This document shows, piece after piece, positions 6,752-9,053 of a stretch of 9,053 bases of DNA. Numbering within the stretch: position 1 is the stretch's first letter; the number at the start of each line of letters is the position of its first letter. The stretch lies in NCBI GenBank assembly GCA_018819005.1, contig JAHJQU010000512.1:1-9053 (forward strand). Direction: 5' to 3'. The notes under the pieces were generated by a model. It was not told the origin of the DNA and did no database searches. It worked only from the letters and a program-made list of their open reading frames with translations. A program made the position numbers and the translations under genes. The stretch comes from Pseudomonadota bacterium (GTDB lineage Bacteria > Desulfobacterota > Desulfobacteria > Desulfobacterales > RPRI01).

Positions 6752-7627
6752 ATGCTTGATTTTATTCAGATGGTTGCAAGCGGAATTGCGGTAGGAAGTT
6801 CTTATGCCCTGATGGGACTTGCGATGGTAATAATATATAAAACATCGGAAGTGCCGAATTTTGCCCAGGGCGAGATGGCGCTTATATCCGTTTTTTTTGC
6901 GTTCATGCTTCTTGATCATTATGGAGTGCCGGGCTATATAGCTTTCCCGGCAACACTCGCTTTTGCCGCTGTTCTCGGATTCATTCTTGAATTTACTGTT
7001 TTAAGAAGGGCAAAAAATCCGAATGTGCTTGGCATGATCGTCATAACAATCGGCCTTGAGATGATACTGCTGGGGCTTGTTTCCTGGAAGTTCGGCGCCG
7101 ATCACAAAGATATGCCGTTTCCTATTTCACCCTATGAAAGTTTTGCGATGGGGAAAATATTCGTAAGCACTCTTGAGGTTCTGACCCTTTTTGTGGCTCT
7201 TGTTATGATGGTGACTCTTTTTCTTTTTTTCAGATTTTCAAAGCTTGGTATGGCCGTGAAAGCTACTCAACAGAACAGATCGGCTGCCCGGCTTATGGGA
7301 ATCAGAACCAACCGTATAATGATGTTTACATGGGGTATGTCTTCCGTTGTCGGATGCGTTGCGGGACTGCTCCTTACTCCTGTTTCGATGGAGCCATTCA
7401 TGATGTGGGATCCGATGTTAAAAGGTTTTGCCTCTGCTGTCCTGGGCGGGATGACGTCTCTTCCGGGGGCTGTTTTCGGAGCATATATGCTTGGTATTAT
7501 CGAAAATCTGTTCGGAGGATATGTTTCAATTGAATTCAAGTCGGTTGTTGCTTTTGTTATAATTGTTCTTGTTTTATGTGTTAAACCGAGCGGGCTCTTT
7601 GCCCGGCATTATGTTAAAAAAGTTTGA
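6752..7627 (+). CDS. livH: Branched-chain amino acid ABC transporter permease LivH
   Basis: A 291-residue inner-membrane permease that partners LivM. Recognisable LivH features are the N-terminal GIAVGSSYALMGLAMVIIYK (11-30), TSEVPNFAQGEMALIS (31-46), and the coupling loop LGMAVKATQQNRSAARLMGI (165-184), followed by a glycine-rich region (GFASAVLGGMTSLPGAVFGA) typical of the family's C-terminal third. The length is normal for LivH (about 300). ATG 6752 has GAGG five bases upstream. It lies 15 bases after livM. A long palindrome begins eight bases past its stop codon. With LivM it would form the translocation pore; the missing ATPases and binding protein must be encoded elsewhere if the system works. 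Confidence 0.9.
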   Translation: MLDFIQMVASGIAVGSSYALMGLAMVIIYKTSEVPNFAQGEMALISVFFAFMLLDHYGVPGYIAFPATLAFAAVLGFILEFTVLRRAKNPNVLGMIVITIGLEMILLGLVSWKFGADHKDMPFPISPYESFAMGKIFVSTLEVLTLFVALVMMVTLFLFFRFSKLGMAVKATQQNRSAARLMGIRTNRIMMFTWGMSSVVGCVAGLLLTPVSMEPFMMWDPMLKGFASAVLGGMTSLPGAVFGAYMLGIIENLFGGYVSIEFKSVVAFVIIVLVLCVKPSGLFARHYVKKV

Positions 7628-7634
7628 CAGCTTT

Positions 7635-7742
7635 GTAAAAAGTCATTCTGCTGTGTTGCGCTTCATCTTTCGTCATTGCAGCGTACCAATATGTACGCTT
7701 CATTCCTCAAGATTCGCGCGCCTTGCATAATGAGCTTTTTAC
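7635..7742. repeat. Roughly 110-bp imperfect palindrome between livH and mtnA
   Basis: The outer arms GTAAAAAG (7635-7642) and CTTTTTAC (7735-7742) are exact complements. The match continues inward with small gaps (TCATT/AATGA, TGC/GCA, GCGC/GCGC, ATCTT/AAGAT). The centre GCGTAC-CAATAT-GTACGC (7681-7698) has perfect 6-base arms. Weak similarity extends outward to about 7625 and 7752. It resembles a dispersed repeat I recall from Desulfobacterales genomes. It could fold in RNA and slow read-through from livH, but it lacks the T tail of a normal terminator. Confidence 0.75.
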
Positions 7743-7758
7743 TTTGCCGTCTGATTTT

Positions 7759-7787
7759 TGATTTTTTAAGAGTTTATCGAATATAGA
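7759..7787 (+). promoter_or_regulatory. Candidate mtnA promoter
   Basis: TTGATT (7759-7764) and TATAGA (7782-7787) are 17 bases apart, each matching the sigma-70 consensus at 4 of 6 positions. The start of transcription would fall at about 7794-7795, on or next to the mtnA ATG. The region is AT-rich, so chance matches are possible. Confidence 0.35.
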
Positions 7788-7794
7788 TTGATAT

Positions 7795-8889
7795 ATGCAA
7801 ATAAATAAATCTAACCGCCCCATATGGCAGGACAACGACCCGGATACAGTCAAAATCATAGACCAGAGATTTCTCCCGCATCGGTTCAGCATAATTGACT
7901 TAAAGAGTGTTGATGACGTTATATATGCCATCAAAGAGATGTGCGTAAGGGGCGCTCCCCTCATAGGGGTGACCGCCGCATACGGCATTTATCTTGCCGC
8001 GCTTGGCCTTGCAAAAAACCCGTCCGGAAATGATTTCATAATCGGCGAATGCGGGAGACTTAAAGCCGCAAGACCGACGGCCGTAAATCTTGCGTGGGCG
8101 GCGGAAAGAGTTCTCAAAAAAGTTCTTTCCGCGGCAGGCATTCAAAATAAAATTGAGGCAGCCCGGAATGAAGCTGGTAAAATAGCAGAAGAAGAAGTCG
8201 ACAATTGCAGAAATATCGGGACATACGGCCTTGAAATAATCGAAGAGATAAGCAGGCGCAAAGCGGGCAAAACGGTAAACATTCTGACCCACTGCAACGC
8301 CGGATGGCTTGCATGCATAGAATACGGAACAGCAACCGCACCGATTTACGCGGCTTATGAAAAAGGTCTGGACATTCACGTCTGGGTTGACGAGACAAGG
8401 CCTCTTAATCAAGGCGCAAGGCTTACGGCCTGGGAACTGGGTCAGCATGGCGTGAAACACACGGTAATAACCGATAATGCCGGCGGGCACCTGATGCAGC
8501 ACGGCATGGTCGATCTGGTGATAGTCGGTACCGACAGAACGACTTCAACCGGGGATGTTGCAAACAAAATAGGAACTTATCTCAAGGCTCTTTCCGCAAA
8601 AGATAATGACATTCCATTCTACGTGGCCCTTCCATCCAGCACGTTCGACTGGAATCTATCTGATGGAGTAAAAGAGATACCGATCGAGACGCGCAATCCG
8701 GATGAAGTCAGATATGTGCAGGGACTGGATAAAGACGTCATCCGAAGCGTTCTCATTCCTCCCGCCGACAGTCCTGCCGCAAACTTTGCATTCGATGTCA
8801 CCCCTGCCCGGCTTGTCACGGGTTATATAACCGAGCGGGGAATCTGCGACGCCGCAGGCATAAAAAAGCTTTTTCCCGAAAAAATATAA
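7795..8889 (+). CDS. mtnA: S-methyl-5-thioribose-1-phosphate isomerase MtnA
   Basis: A 364-residue cytoplasmic enzyme of methionine salvage that converts methylthioribose-1-phosphate to methylthioribulose-1-phosphate. It belongs to the eIF2B-alpha/MtnA fold family. Visible motifs: VRGAPLIG (51-58), ARPTAVNLAWA (91-101), ILTHCNAGWLA with Cys167, ETRPLNQGARLTAWEL (200-215), and IVGTDRTTSTGDVANKIGTY with Asp247. These residues align with the catalytic Cys160 and Asp240 of the B. subtilis enzyme with a constant offset of 7. The C-terminal FDVTPARLVTGYITERGI is also typical. Length is normal and all key residues are present. ATG 7795 is the only sensible start, since an in-frame TGA lies at 7789-7791; no good Shine-Dalgarno is seen. 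No other salvage gene is in the window. In anaerobes MtnA may feed an oxygen-independent shunt instead of the dioxygenase pathway. Confidence 0.95.
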   Translation: MQINKSNRPIWQDNDPDTVKIIDQRFLPHRFSIIDLKSVDDVIYAIKEMCVRGAPLIGVTAAYGIYLAALGLAKNPSGNDFIIGECGRLKAARPTAVNLAWAAERVLKKVLSAAGIQNKIEAARNEAGKIAEEEVDNCRNIGTYGLEIIEEISRRKAGKTVNILTHCNAGWLACIEYGTATAPIYAAYEKGLDIHVWVDETRPLNQGARLTAWELGQHGVKHTVITDNAGGHLMQHGMVDLVIVGTDRTTSTGDVANKIGTYLKALSAKDNDIPFYVALPSSTFDWNLSDGVKEIPIETRNPDEVRYVQGLDKDVIRSVLIPPADSPAANFAFDVTPARLVTGYITERGICDAAGIKKLFPEKI

Positions 8890-8925
8890 AATAAGAATTA
8901 TCTCCAAATAAGTTGGTGATCCTAT

Positions 8926-8960
8926 GAGGGTTCCAGGATTCAAGGATTCAAGGGTTCAAG
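8926..8960. repeat. Octamer-like tandem repeat
   Basis: After GGGTTCCA come GGATTCAA, GGATTCAA and GGGTTCAA in a row, so an 8-base unit is repeated about four times with small changes. It lies just downstream of mtnA and resembles simple intergenic repeats I recall from related environmental genomes. No function is evident. Confidence 0.55.
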
Positions 8961-9031
8961 TGAAAAAAATATTCGTCTCATCGGAAGATATGCTTTTGGC
9001 GCTGAACAGCGAGAAAGCAGTTCGAGAATGA
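8960..9031 (+). CDS. Very small candidate ORF, doubtful
   Basis: A GTG at 8960 with AGGG five bases upstream opens a 23-codon frame (VKKIFVSSEDMLLALNSEK, then AVRE) ending in TGA at 9029-9031. An ATG at 8924 would extend it to 35 codons, but that part is only the tandem repeat. The stop overlaps an ATG at 9028 in another frame that runs off the right edge (MMTQTHSN...), an ATGA junction. No family is recognised and the frame is short enough to be chance. It could also be the remains of a decayed gene. Confidence 0.15.
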   Translation: MKKIFVSSEDMLLALNSEKAVRE

Positions 9032-9053
9032 TGACACAAACACATTCAAATCT

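Noticed and set aside
7900..8502. Minus-strand open frame of 200 codons inside mtnA
   Set aside because: mtnA has intact motifs and catalytic residues over the same bases; the minus-strand product has no recognisable motif.

Overview
The window is most likely from a Gram-negative bacterium of moderate GC content. The gene content (a periplasmic adaptor of the HlyD type, LivHM permeases, MtnA) and two long imperfect intergenic inverted repeats remind me of Desulfobacterota-type genomes. That placement is a recollection of sequence style, not a search result, and is only tentative.

Left edge (1-507): the last 26 codons of a plus-strand gene I do not recognise run directly into a strong intrinsic terminator. 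About 390 bases without a convincing gene follow, holding only small repeats.

Minus-strand export operon (5423 down to 508): an HlyD/YbhG-like membrane fusion protein, two separate ABC ATPases and two ABC-2 permeases. The order matches the E. coli ybhG-ybhF-ybhS-ybhR layout, except that the double ATPase YbhF is here two genes overlapping by 11 bp. Most junctions are short overlaps (4, 11 and 4 bp), which suggests translational coupling. The exception is between the second ATPase and the first permease, where an 87-bp inverted repeat abuts the ATPase stop codon. The two ATPases have complementary defects: a His-to-Pro change at the H-loop in one and a degenerate signature in the other. This predicts one degenerate and one canonical ATP site. 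The adaptor is missing its signal sequence in frame; a hydrophobic leader lies just upstream in another frame, and an in-phase A7 run joins the two. A plausible sigma-70 promoter with a pair of 10-bp direct repeats around its -10 box lies upstream.

Plus-strand right half (5687-8889): livM and livH, the two permeases of a branched-chain amino acid (HAAT) ABC importer. They have no binding protein or ATPase beside them. A roughly 110-bp imperfect palindrome follows, then mtnA (methylthioribose-1-phosphate isomerase, methionine salvage), which may have its own promoter and a nearly leaderless transcript.

Right edge (8890-9053): an octamer-like tandem repeat and only very weak candidates for a small ORF or the start of another gene.
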